From assembly GCF_900129915.1 (NCBI RefSeq), contig NZ_FQXH01000016.1:1-49930 (forward strand): a DNA stretch of 49,930 nucleotides, in the 5' to 3' direction. The notes under the pieces are model-generated. The model worked only from the letters and a program-made list of their open reading frames with translations. It had not been told where the DNA came from and searched no databases. The position numbers and the translations under genes are program-made. Source of the DNA: Tepidibacter thalassicus DSM 15285. GTDB taxonomy: Bacteria; Bacillota; Clostridia; Peptostreptococcales; Peptostreptococcaceae. Below are positions 42,082 to 49,930 of this stretch, one piece after another. The stretch's first letter is position 1, and each line of letters opens with the position of its first letter.

Positions 42082-43611
42082 ATGACTGTGATTAAGCATG
42101 ATGAAGAATTGAATAAAAAACTGGATATAATTAAAAAAGAATTTAAGGACTGTGATGATTTAATTATAAGAGAATTTGAAGTTGGAATTGATAAAGGGCA
42201 TAAAATGGCTTTAGTTTATATAGATGGACTTATAGATAAAGTTCTTATAAGTGATTTTGCGCTTGAAAACTTAATTATTGACTCTAGACTGGCACAACCT
42301 AATGAAATAAAGAGTAATATAAAAGAATTGATAAAAAATAAAACTTTGGCAATAACTGAAATTAAGGAAATAGAAGATATAAATGAAGCTATTAAAAATA
42401 TACTTGTTGGAGAAACCATTCTTTTTATAGATGGAGTAAAGGAATGTTTAATGCTTTCTTCGAGAGGTTGGCCTACTAGATCAGTTGCAGAACCTCAAAC
42501 TGAAGTGGTGATAAGAGGACCTAGGGACGGATTTACAGAGACTTTAAAGATGAATACATCTTTAGTTAGAAGACGTATAAGAGATACTAATTTTAAAATA
42601 AAAAATTTATCGCTTGGAAAAAGATCTAAAACAGATGTTGCTCTTTTATACATAGAAAACATAGTAAATCAGGAGGTTTTAGAAGAAGTCAAAAAGAGAA
42701 TTGACACTATAGATATAGACTCAATTCTTGAAACAGGAAATATAGAGCAACTAATAGAGGATAATAGTTTTTCGCTATTTCCGCAAATGCAATATACAGA
42801 AAGACCAGATGTTGTAGCGGCATCATTGTATGAAGGAAGAGTTGCAATATTAGTAGATAACACTCCTTTAGCACTTGTAATTCCAGTTACTTTAAATACT
42901 TTTTTACAATCTCCTGAAGATTATTATGAAAGATGGATTATAACTAGTCTTATTAGATTATTGAGATTAGTTGCCACTGTTTTTTCTTTGTTTTTGCCGT
43001 CTTTGTATATAGCAATAACGTCTTTTCATCCTGATATGCTTCCCACTGATTTAGCACTGTATCTTGCAGCTACCAGACAGGGAGTTCCTTTTCCCGCTTT
43101 TACAGAAGCTTTCATAATGGAGGGAACATTGGAGTTTTTAAGAGAAGCTGGAGTTAGACTTCCAAGACCTATAGGAGCAACTATCGGTATTGTAGGGGGG
43201 TTAGTAATAGGTCAAGCAGCAGTTCAAGCAGGTATTGTAAGTCCTCTTATGGTTATTATAGTTGCTATAACTGCTATATCTTCTTTTGCAACACCTAGTT
43301 ACAATATGGCGATAGGATTTAGAATGCTTAGATTTGTTTTTATGTTTTCAGCATCAATATTTGGACTGTATGGAATAATATTAGCGTTTTTAGTTGTTTT
43401 AATCAATTTAGCTAATTTAAGAAGTTTTGGAGTTCCGTATCTATCTCCTTTATCTTCAATAGGAGAAAATTACAGAGATTTAAAAGATACATTGATTAAA
43501 TTGCCTATTTTTTCTATGAAGTTTAGACCTAAAGTTTATACAAATAAGGATTCAGTTAGATTAAATTATAAAAGAAAAAAAGTATTTGGGGAGGATGATA
43601 TTAAAAAATGA
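42082..43611 (+). CDS. GerA-family spore germinant receptor, A subunit
   Basis: 509 residues. A cytoplasmic N-terminal domain (about 1-260) is followed by about five or six membrane helices (280-460). Family hallmarks: LMLSSRGWPTRSVAEPQTEVVIRGPRDGFTETLKMNTSLVRRRIRD (about 130-175, two diagnostic runs), FPQMQYTERPDVVAASLYEGRVAILVDNTP and TRQGVPFPAFTEAFIMEGTLEFLREAGVRLP. It forms part of the inner-membrane receptor that senses germinants. Start ATG 42082 follows GAGGTGATC. First of three overlapping genes (4-base overlaps). The ligand cannot be told. Confidence 0.96.
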   Translation: MTVIKHDEELNKKLDIIKKEFKDCDDLIIREFEVGIDKGHKMALVYIDGLIDKVLISDFALENLIIDSRLAQPNEIKSNIKELIKNKTLAITEIKEIEDINEAIKNILVGETILFIDGVKECLMLSSRGWPTRSVAEPQTEVVIRGPRDGFTETLKMNTSLVRRRIRDTNFKIKNLSLGKRSKTDVALLYIENIVNQEVLEEVKKRIDTIDIDSILETGNIEQLIEDNSFSLFPQMQYTERPDVVAASLYEGRVAILVDNTPLALVIPVTLNTFLQSPEDYYERWIITSLIRLLRLVATVFSLFLPSLYIAITSFHPDMLPTDLALYLAATRQGVPFPAFTEAFIMEGTLEFLREAGVRLPRPIGATIGIVGGLVIGQAAVQAGIVSPLMVIIVAITAISSFATPSYNMAIGFRMLRFVFMFSASIFGLYGIILAFLVVLINLANLRSFGVPYLSPLSSIGENYRDLKDTLIKLPIFSMKFRPKVYTNKDSVRLNYKRKKVFGEDDIKK

Positions 43612-44708
43612 TTTCTAGTAAAGAAAAGATATCAACATCTCAAGCTGTGACATTGTTGATTTGCAGTACATTAGGAGTTGGAATTTTATCTCTTCCGAGA
43701 AATTTAGTAGAAAAAGTAAGTGGAGCTGGTTTTATTGTTTTGATAATATCGACTTTGATTTGTGTGTTACTAGGGTATTTTATTTATAAAATAATATATC
43801 ATTTTCCAAATAAAACGTTTATGGAAATAGGTGAAACTTTACTGACAAAACCTGTAGCTTATTTAGCTTGTTTGATATTTTTAATATATTACTTATGTAG
43901 TATGGGTATAGTTGTTAGAATATTTGCTGAAGTTGTAAAAATGTATATGCTTAAAAAAACTCCTACTGAAGTAATTATTATATCTATGTTGTTTGTATGT
44001 GGTTACGGTGCAAAAAGGGGAATAGAAGGAATAGCGAGGATGTCGCAAGTTCTTCTTTTTCTCATAGTAATTCCAATAATGTTTATTTTTCTTTTTTCAT
44101 TTGAAACCGCAGATTTTACTAATTTGATGCCTATTTTTAATACTGATTTTTCAAAAATAATAATTTCTGTAGGTTCGACTATATTTTCGTTTTCGGGATT
44201 TGAATTAATGTTGATTTTGGGATTTTTTTTGAGAAATCCGAGCAAAGGGTTTAAGATACAATATACTACATTGATTTTCATAGGGGTATTGTATATTTTT
44301 TTTTCAGTAATAAGTGTTGCAGTATTTGGACAAGTTGAAACAACTCATTTAATGTGGCCTACTTTAACTATTGTCAAGGTAATTGATATTCCAGGAGCTT
44401 TTTTGGAAAATTTAGATGCTTTAGTTATGGGAGCTTGGACTTTAAATATATTTATTACTATATGTATGTTTTTGTATATATCGGCTTTAATAACAGGAGA
44501 TATTTTGAGTTGTAAAGAGACTAATTATTTTAATTATTTTTTTATACCTGTTGTGTATTTAATTTCATTATGTCCACAAAATTTAGCTCATGTTTACGAT
44601 ATATTAAATTCTAAGTTTATGGTTTCTATTCAAATTATGGCCATGGTAGTAATTCCTACAATAATGTTTGTAATTCTTATACTGAAAAAGAAGGTGAGTA
44701 AAATATGA
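43608..44708 (+). CDS. GerA-type receptor, B subunit (endospore germination permease)
   Basis: 366 residues with ten hydrophobic helices, an APC-fold permease of the spore germination (AAT) family. Start ISSKEKISTSQAVTLLICSTLGVGILSLPR and the later VVRIFAEVVKMYMLKKTP, LMPIFNTDFSKI and FSGFELMLILGFFLRNP are typical. It is thought to bind the germinant amino acid or pass ions. Overlaps the A subunit by 4 bases (ATGA) and the C subunit by 4 bases. Ten helices and normal length suggest an intact subunit. Confidence 0.95.
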   Translation: MISSKEKISTSQAVTLLICSTLGVGILSLPRNLVEKVSGAGFIVLIISTLICVLLGYFIYKIIYHFPNKTFMEIGETLLTKPVAYLACLIFLIYYLCSMGIVVRIFAEVVKMYMLKKTPTEVIIISMLFVCGYGAKRGIEGIARMSQVLLFLIVIPIMFIFLFSFETADFTNLMPIFNTDFSKIIISVGSTIFSFSGFELMLILGFFLRNPSKGFKIQYTTLIFIGVLYIFFSVISVAVFGQVETTHLMWPTLTIVKVIDIPGAFLENLDALVMGAWTLNIFITICMFLYISALITGDILSCKETNYFNYFFIPVVYLISLCPQNLAHVYDILNSKFMVSIQIMAMVVIPTIMFVILILKKKVSKI

Positions 44709-45856
44709 AGAGAAAAATTACAGCGTTAATTTTTGTTTTTTTGAGTATAACTTTACTATCTGGCTGTTGGGATAAGGTAGAAATAAATACAAGGGGATTT
44801 GTAATAGGGTTAGGTATAGATAAAGTATCTGAAAAGGAAAAAAAGAAAGATTCAGATGTTGTAAAAGTAGCATTTAAAATACCTAATGTGGCGATGCTTG
44901 GAATTAAGCAAACACTTACGAAAGATGCTTCTTTTTATTGGGAAGCACAAGGAGAAGCTATAGATACAGCTATGAATGAAATACAATCAAAGTCTCCTTT
45001 TGATTTGGATTTTTCTCATAATAAAGTGATAATTTTGGGGCAGGATTTATTGAGTGATTCAGATTTATTTAGACAGGCTTTAGATGGGATTGATAGAAAT
45101 AGATTTTTTTCTAGAAAACTTTTTTTACTAGGTTCAAAAGAAAAAGCAGTAGATATAATAAGGGTAAAACCGACAGAACAGCCGATAATTGGAGCTTACT
45201 ATACAAATATATTAAGATCAGCAGTGAGAAATGGAACTGTTGTAGATGGAACATTAAATAAAATAATTAAAGATATAAATGAGAACAAAGCTGTTGTTTT
45301 TCCTTTGACAAGTGTAACAAAAGACAAAAAGAGAACAGATATAAATGGAGCTTTTGTAATAAAAGATTATAAATTAGTAGGAGAATTGACCGCTGAAGAA
45401 TCTAGATTTTTAAATATGGTAATAAAGGAAAATTACAATATTATGAATATGCATGTTAACTATAAAAATGTACCAGTAGTATATAACATTACTAGTACAA
45501 AGAGGAGATTAAAAGTTAGAGAAAAAGACAATAATTTAGTTTTAGATTTATTTATAGATACTGAAGGTGATATAATTCAGCATAAATTAGGTGTAAAAGG
45601 TATGGTAGCAAATGATAAGGGTATTAGAGAAGTTGAATGTTTATGTGAAAACAAATTAAAAAATGATATAAAAATGTTAATAACTAAACTTCAAAAAAAT
45701 TATAATGCAGATGTAATAGGGGTAAGAAGTTATTTGTATAAATTTAATCCTAGTTTATATAAAAAAGTAGCTGATGATTGGGATCATTACTTTGCTGATA
45801 TGGAATTGAATATAAAAGTAAATAGTAAAATTAGAAGAATAGGTATAGTTAGGTAA
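44705..45856 (+). CDS. GerA-type receptor, C subunit (Ger(x)C lipoprotein)
   Basis: 383 residues. Lipoprotein signal with lipobox LLSGCWDKVEIN (Cys at about 21), then the three-domain Ger(x)C fold: RGFVIGLGIDKVS, FDLDFSHNKVIILGQDLL, FFSRKLFLLGSKEKAVDII, VKPTEQPIIGAYYTNI, and the final long helix NADVIGVRSYLYKFNP with the conserved DWDHYFADMELNIKVNSKIRRIG. The lipid-anchored subunit lies on the outer face of the spore inner membrane. It completes the receptor operon. Confidence 0.95.
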   Translation: MKRKITALIFVFLSITLLSGCWDKVEINTRGFVIGLGIDKVSEKEKKKDSDVVKVAFKIPNVAMLGIKQTLTKDASFYWEAQGEAIDTAMNEIQSKSPFDLDFSHNKVIILGQDLLSDSDLFRQALDGIDRNRFFSRKLFLLGSKEKAVDIIRVKPTEQPIIGAYYTNILRSAVRNGTVVDGTLNKIIKDINENKAVVFPLTSVTKDKKRTDINGAFVIKDYKLVGELTAEESRFLNMVIKENYNIMNMHVNYKNVPVVYNITSTKRRLKVREKDNNLVLDLFIDTEGDIIQHKLGVKGMVANDKGIREVECLCENKLKNDIKMLITKLQKNYNADVIGVRSYLYKFNPSLYKKVADDWDHYFADMELNIKVNSKIRRIGIVR

Positions 45857-45901
45857 AACTTGGGCATAATACAGATATAAAATTATAAGGGGGAAATTAA
45901 A

Positions 45902-46549
45902 ATGAAAAAGTTTACACTAATACTAACTATATCTATTTTATTTATATTATCTAGTGTATTTTATTTACAAGATATATACAAAAATAGAGAAGCTTACAAA
46001 GAAAAATTAATTAGATTTCATGTTATTGCAAATAGTGATTCAAGAGAAGACCAAGCTTTAAAGCTCAAAGTAAGAGATAAGATAATAGCTTATTTATCTC
46101 CAAAACTTGAAAAATCACAAAATATAGAGGAAACAAAAAAGATAATTAAGGAAAATTTAAAAAATATAGAAAATATAGCTTCGCAGGAAATTAAAAACAA
46201 TGAAAAGGATTATACAGTAAGTGCTAATCTTGGATACAGTAGTTTTCCAACTAAAAAATATTCAAATATAGTCCTTCCAGCGGGAAAATACAAGGCATTA
46301 AAAGTTGTAATAGGAGAAGGTAAAGGAAAAAATTGGTGGTGTGTGATGTTTCCTCCTCTTTGTTTTATAGATATAAACCATGGCATAACAGATAAAAAAA
46401 CAGAAAAAAATTTAATGAAAGTACTCACAAAAGAAGAATATAAAATGATATTAGTAGATAATAATGAAGTTAAACTTAAATTTAAATTGTTAGAGATTAT
46501 AGAAAAAATAAAAAATAAGCACAATCACTATTTAGCAAAAAAGAAATAA
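45902..46549 (+). CDS. spoIIR: Stage II sporulation protein R (SpoIIR)
   Basis: 215 residues, with an N-terminal signal/anchor helix (about 5-25). LIRFHVIANSDSREDQALKLKVRDKI (about 42-67) and the later NWWCVMFPPLCFID are the SpoIIR diagnostics. It is a secreted signalling protein made in the forespore under SigF that triggers SpoIIGA to activate pro-SigE in the mother cell. GGGGGAAA precedes ATG 45902. It lies 45 bases after the receptor operon; the downstream sleB starts 13 bases later. Confidence 0.96.
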   Translation: MKKFTLILTISILFILSSVFYLQDIYKNREAYKEKLIRFHVIANSDSREDQALKLKVRDKIIAYLSPKLEKSQNIEETKKIIKENLKNIENIASQEIKNNEKDYTVSANLGYSSFPTKKYSNIVLPAGKYKALKVVIGEGKGKNWWCVMFPPLCFIDINHGITDKKTEKNLMKVLTKEEYKMILVDNNEVKLKFKLLEIIEKIKNKHNHYLAKKK

Positions 46550-46562
46550 GGAGTGATAAAAG

Positions 46563-47246
46563 GTGAAAAAGGCATTGTTATTTATGTCTGTATTCTTTAT
46601 AATTTCACTTTTAGCAATAACCTTTTATGTGGATGATTACATAGCGTATGGACAGGCAAATATATTTTGGGGATCAAGAGGAACACAAGTTAAAACTGTA
46701 CAGTCAAAGCTAAAAAGATGGGGTTATTACGATGGTGCAGTAGATGGAATTTATGGTTATAGAACTTATTTGGCAATAAGAAAATTTCAAAAAAAGCACA
46801 ATTTGAAGGTCGATGGAATAGTAGGAAACGCAACTAAAAAGGCTTTAGGTATTCCGGTTAAGTCAAATAAAACACCGGTTTCGAGAAATGACGATGTATA
46901 TCTTCTTTCAAAAGCAATAACCGGAGAAGCTAGAGGAGAACCTTATGTTGGACAAGTAGCTGTAGGAGCTGTTATTTTAAATAGAACTAAAGATCCTAGA
47001 TTTCCTCATTCAATTGCTGGGGTTATATATCAACCGGGAGCTTTTACAGCAGTTGATGATGGTCAAATAAATTTAAATCCAACAGAGTCTGCTATAAGAG
47101 CAGCTAGAGATGCAATTAATGGATGGGATCCTACAGGAGGAGCTATATATTATTGGAATCCAGCAACTGCAACTAGTAAATGGATTTGGAGATTAAAACC
47201 AACTTTAAAAATAGGAAAACATTGGTTTGCAAAAGGGCCTTATTAG
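46563..47246 (+). CDS. sleB: Spore cortex-lytic enzyme SleB
   Basis: 227 residues. Signal peptide (about 1-25), a peptidoglycan-binding domain (about 37-97; WGSRGTQVKTVQSKLKRWGYYDGAVDGIYGYRTYLAIRKFQ) and the Hydrolase_2/SleB catalytic domain (about 112-227), with the catalytic Glu in ITGEARGEPYVGQVAVGAVILNR and YYWNPATATSKW. It is a lytic transglycosylase that acts on muramic-lactam cortex during germination. GTG 46563 follows AAGGAGTG. It pairs with ypeB, needed for its stability. Confidence 0.97.
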   Translation: MKKALLFMSVFFIISLLAITFYVDDYIAYGQANIFWGSRGTQVKTVQSKLKRWGYYDGAVDGIYGYRTYLAIRKFQKKHNLKVDGIVGNATKKALGIPVKSNKTPVSRNDDVYLLSKAITGEARGEPYVGQVAVGAVILNRTKDPRFPHSIAGVIYQPGAFTAVDDGQINLNPTESAIRAARDAINGWDPTGGAIYYWNPATATSKWIWRLKPTLKIGKHWFAKGPY

Positions 47247-47260
47247 AAAGAAGGGATATT

Positions 47261-48586
47261 TTGAGTACAAAGCGAAAAATAAATATTCTAGTAGGATTAT
47301 TTGTTCTATCTGCAATTTGGGGAGCAACTCAGTATTCTCAAAAAATAGGATATAAAAGGTATTTAGATGCACAATATCAAAGGATGTTTTATGAATTGAT
47401 AGGAAATGTAGAAACTATACAATCGGATTTATCCAAAGTAAATGTAAGTACCTCAACAAAACAGAATGTAATAATTCTTAATGATATAATGAATCAGTCG
47501 TATTCAGCACAAGAAAAAATGTCTCAACTTCCATTGAATCATGTAGCTTTAGGAAAAACAGAAAAATTTTTAACTCAAGTAGGGGATTATACTGTAACAC
47601 TTGCTAAGGAAGCAATAGATGATAAAAAACTAGATGAAAAGGAAAGAAAAAAGCTTTATGAGCTTCAAAAAAATGCTCAATATTTATCTGAAGAGCTTGG
47701 TGAGCTTCAAAGAAATATAGCAAAAGGTGAAGTTGAGTTTTTTGATGTAGTTGCAAAATCTAATAAAAAACTTCAAAAAAGCAATAAGAACATTATGGCA
47801 ACAAGCATGATAAGAATAGAAGAAAGAATGAATGAAACGCCTGAACTTATATATGATGGACCGTTTTCAGAACATATAGGAAATATAAAACCTAGACTTA
47901 AAGGACAAAAAATAGATAAAAATAAGGCAAAAGAAATAGCTTTAAAGTTTTTAAAAGAGAAAAATGTAAAAGATTTAACTTACGATGGAAGATTAAAAAA
48001 TGCACATATTCCAGGTTATGTTTTTAAAAATGATGAAATAACATTAGTAGTAAGTGAGACTGCTGGTAAAATTGTGTGGATGATAGATACTAGAAACATT
48101 ACAGAGCCTACAATAAAAAAAGAAGAAGCTTTAAATATAGCAAAGACATTTTTGGATAAAAAAGGATATAAAAATATGGTACCAACGTATTCTTTAAGGT
48201 ATGATGGAACTACGACTTTTAACTTTTCATATAAACAAGAAGGTGTAGTTGTTTATCCTGACCTTATTAAAGTTAAAGTAGCACTTGATAAAGGGGATAT
48301 AGTAGGTTTTGAATCTCAAGGTTATTTAGTAAGTCATTATGATAGAAAAATGGGAACACCTAAAGTAAGCGTTGATCAAGCCAGTAAAAGTATAATAAAA
48401 GGTGCAAAAATTTTTAAAAGTAGATTAGCTATAATACCAACAGAAGGAAAAAAAGAAAAACTTTGCTATGAATTTAAGGTGAAATATGAGAATAGAAATT
48501 TTTTAATTTACGTAGATGCTATAACAGGGAAACAACAGAAAATATTTGAGCTTATAAAAAATGAAAATGGAACATTAACTATGTAA
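47261..48586 (+). CDS. ypeB: Germination protein YpeB
   Basis: 441 residues. One N-terminal helix (about 7-25, ILVGLFVLSAIWGATQYS), an alpha-helical domain (about 30-200), and C-terminal PepSY/YPEB modules (about 225-441; GKIVWMIDTRNITEPTIKKEEALNIAKTFL and DAITGKQQKIFELI). YpeB holds SleB in the dormant spore and stabilises it. TTG 47261 with AAAGAAGGGA 7 bases upstream; an earlier in-frame TTG/ATG lies inside sleB. It follows sleB by 14 bases and is followed by a terminator. Confidence 0.95.
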   Translation: MSTKRKINILVGLFVLSAIWGATQYSQKIGYKRYLDAQYQRMFYELIGNVETIQSDLSKVNVSTSTKQNVIILNDIMNQSYSAQEKMSQLPLNHVALGKTEKFLTQVGDYTVTLAKEAIDDKKLDEKERKKLYELQKNAQYLSEELGELQRNIAKGEVEFFDVVAKSNKKLQKSNKNIMATSMIRIEERMNETPELIYDGPFSEHIGNIKPRLKGQKIDKNKAKEIALKFLKEKNVKDLTYDGRLKNAHIPGYVFKNDEITLVVSETAGKIVWMIDTRNITEPTIKKEEALNIAKTFLDKKGYKNMVPTYSLRYDGTTTFNFSYKQEGVVVYPDLIKVKVALDKGDIVGFESQGYLVSHYDRKMGTPKVSVDQASKSIIKGAKIFKSRLAIIPTEGKKEKLCYEFKVKYENRNFLIYVDAITGKQQKIFELIKNENGTLTM

Positions 48587-48615
48587 AAGAAGCTAAATGC
48601 TTCTTTATTTTTTTT
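48586..48615 (+). terminator. Terminator of the spoIIR-sleB-ypeB unit
   Basis: AAAGAAGC-TAAAT-GCTTCTTT stem (48586-48593, 48599-48606) followed by a T run. It begins right after the ypeB stop. Confidence 0.9.
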
Positions 48616-48696
48616 GAAAAATAAAATATAATCAATAAAGTGATTGAGTACATATAATTATAAATAAATATATATATTTTGAGAGAAGGTGTTATT

Positions 48697-49779
48697 GTGA
48701 AAAAAATTAATGTGGCTTTGATATTTGGAGGGAAATCAGGAGAACATGAAGTTTCTTTGGCTTCTGCTTCTTCTATATACCAATTTATAGATAAACAAAA
48801 ATATAATGTTTTTACAATTGGAATAACAAAGGAAGGTAATTGGCTTTATTATGAAGGAGATGTAGAAAATATAAAAAACGGTGATTGGGAAAAATTATCA
48901 AATAGAAATGTAAATATAAATTTAATACCTACAGCAAATAAAAATATAGGAATAGAGTTTGAAGATAATAGATTTGAAAAAATAGATGTATTATTTCCTG
49001 TGCTTCATGGACCATTTGGTGAAGATGGATCTATACAAGGGTTATTTGAAATAAGTAATATTCCATATGTAGGATGTGGTGTTTTATCATCAAGTGTTGG
49101 AATGGATAAGTTGATTTGTAAAAAAGTATTTGAACAAGAGGGTTTACCTCAGGTTAAATATACTTATACAACAAAATGGGATTTTAATAAAAATAAAGAT
49201 AAAGTGTTAGATGAAATTGAACAAAAAATTTCTTATCCTATATTTATAAAACCTGCAAATTTAGGTTCAAGCGTTGGAATATCTAAGGCTAAAAATAGAG
49301 AAGAACTTGAGAATGGAATAAATGAGGCTTTAAAATATGATAAAAGAGTAATTTTAGAAGAAGGAATAAATGCTAGAGAAGTAGAAGTATCTGTTTTGGG
49401 AAATGAAGAGGTATGTGCATCTGTTGCGGGAGAAATTATTCCATCAAAAGAATTTTATGATTATGAGGCAAAATATTTAAATGAATCATCTAAGCTTATA
49501 ATACCTGCAAAAATAGATGATGAGATGATGAATAAAATTAAAAATATGGCCATAAAGGCATTTAAGTCGATAGATGCTTCTGGTCTTTCACGAGTAGATT
49601 TTTTTATTGAAAAAGATACAAATAAAATATATGTAAATGAAATAAATACAATGCCGGGATTTACTAATATAAGTATGTATCCTAAACTTTGGGAAGCTAC
49701 AGGAATTTCTTATACTCATCTTATAGATAAACTTATAAATTTAGCTATAAAAAGGCATAACGATAAATGTAGTAAATAG
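48697..49779 (+). CDS. ddl: D-alanine-D-alanine ligase
   Basis: 360 residues, normal length. ATP-grasp enzyme joining two D-alanines for the peptidoglycan stem peptide. Motifs: VALIFGGKSGEHEVSLASASSI (start), FPVLHGPFGEDGSIQGLFEI (about 107-126), YVGCGVLSSSVGMDKL, PIFIKPANLGSSVGISKAK (about 182-200) and the C-terminal INEINTMPGFTNISMYPKLWEATGISY-like end with the EIN...PG metal site. GTG 48697 follows GAGAAGGTG; the upstream TTG 48679 is closer to but before the site. Confidence 0.96.
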   Translation: MKKINVALIFGGKSGEHEVSLASASSIYQFIDKQKYNVFTIGITKEGNWLYYEGDVENIKNGDWEKLSNRNVNINLIPTANKNIGIEFEDNRFEKIDVLFPVLHGPFGEDGSIQGLFEISNIPYVGCGVLSSSVGMDKLICKKVFEQEGLPQVKYTYTTKWDFNKNKDKVLDEIEQKISYPIFIKPANLGSSVGISKAKNREELENGINEALKYDKRVILEEGINAREVEVSVLGNEEVCASVAGEIIPSKEFYDYEAKYLNESSKLIIPAKIDDEMMNKIKNMAIKAFKSIDASGLSRVDFFIEKDTNKIYVNEINTMPGFTNISMYPKLWEATGISYTHLIDKLINLAIKRHNDKCSK

Positions 49780-49817
49780 ATTTTTTAAAATAAAGTTGAA
49801 CGAGGTGACTATAACAG

Positions 49818-49844
49818 TTGATTAAAATATATAAAAATCTATAA
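49818..49844 (+). pseudogene. Possible 5' stub of a gene interrupted by an insertion
   Basis: A good ribosome site (CGAGGTGA, 49801-49808) precedes TTG 49818, which opens only eight codons (reads as MIKIYKNL) before TAA. A proper start signal for such a short frame, straight before what looks like a mobile element end, suggests a gene cut by insertion. In this position after ddl, murF is a common neighbour and starts in a similar way; that identification is a guess. Confidence 0.3.
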
Positions 49845-49888
49845 AAATCTATCGAACAATTTACACATTTCTGATATTATAATATCAG
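49831..49888. repeat. Tandem repeat and palindrome ahead of the MerR-like gene
   Basis: ATAAAAATCT is repeated in tandem at 49831-49840 and 49841-49850, and CTGATATTATAATATCAG (49871-49888) is a perfect 18-bp palindrome ending at the ribosome site of the next gene. Likely protein-binding sequences: an IS607-type left end or an autoregulatory operator. Confidence 0.55.
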
Positions 49889-49899
49889 AGGTGATATTA

Positions 49900-49930
49900 A
49901 TGTATTCAATAGGAAAATTTTCAGAAAAAT
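49900..49930 (+). CDS. Start of a MerR-like / IS607 TnpA-like gene (cut by window end)
   Basis: AGAGGTGA (49887-49894) is 5 bases before ATG 49900. Ten complete residues are visible, MYSIGKFSEK. M-Y-S-I-G-K-F is the usual start of MerR-type winged helices, including the N-terminal domain of IS607-family serine recombinases. Too short to decide. Confidence 0.45.
   Translation, partial: MYSIGKFSEK

Overview
The window is AT-rich DNA from an anaerobic, spore-forming member of the Clostridia. It carries a [FeFe]-hydrogenase, an arginine deiminase fermentation pathway, and endospore genes typical of clostridia (cotJABC, yabG, sipL, a gerA-type receptor operon, spoIIR, sleB-ypeB). DUF3794-LysM SipL close to YabG is an arrangement I associate with the Peptostreptococcaceae/Tissierellia side of the class. 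The lineage is inferred from gene content only. I saw no rRNA, tRNA or CRISPR array.

Left part (1-6.8 kb) is the accessory region. It holds the 3' end of a TnpB-type transposon gene with a probable guide-RNA right end, a TPR membrane protein, rlmH, an IS3-type orfA fragment, an unrecognised acidic protein, a DUF4184 membrane protein and a PhnA-like zinc-ribbon protein. Next comes a three-gene bacteriocin-associated ABC transporter cassette (3859-6732) bracketed by near-identical copies of the same terminator. Its permease is split in two at an (AT)9 tract, in such a way that one more AT unit would fuse the halves.

Middle part (6.8-31.4 kb) is mostly core and metabolic: a PPC-domain protein, an OmpR-type two-component system divergent from the hydrogenase, a secreted GH18-SLH protein, the cotJ spore operon (including a 46-codon cotJA), a secreted YcdB/YpeB-like protein, CstA with a small partner, an rRNA-type methyltransferase and a pseudouridine synthase, a dicarboxylate/glutamate symporter, a TMEM165-type Mn/Ca exporter, UPF0489 and SEC-C proteins, a chemoreceptor and a pseudouridine-catabolism pair (psuG-psuK). 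Two arrays of TTAAGA repeated every 11 bp, one upstream of the response regulator/hydrogenase and one upstream of the YcdB-like gene, look like binding sites for one OmpR-family regulator.

The arginine module (28.5-35.8 kb) has arcA-arcB-arcC and a TrmB-type regulator on the + strand. An ArcT-like dipeptidase and an ArcD-like YfcC-family carrier lie divergently. It has a strong SigA promoter with a GTAGTTA inverted repeat at the expected start point.

Right part (35.9-49.8 kb) is a sporulation/germination block interleaved with housekeeping genes: yabG, an unusual SpoIID-amidase fusion lacking the expected SpoIID catalytic glutamate, veg, sipL, ispE, a GntR regulator, a small two-helix membrane protein and the gerA/B/C receptor operon, spoIIR, sleB, ypeB and ddl. 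The right edge enters a MerR/IS607-type gene that seems to interrupt another gene just after its start. A base-composition oddity runs through the window: the palindrome CCATGG occurs 18 times.
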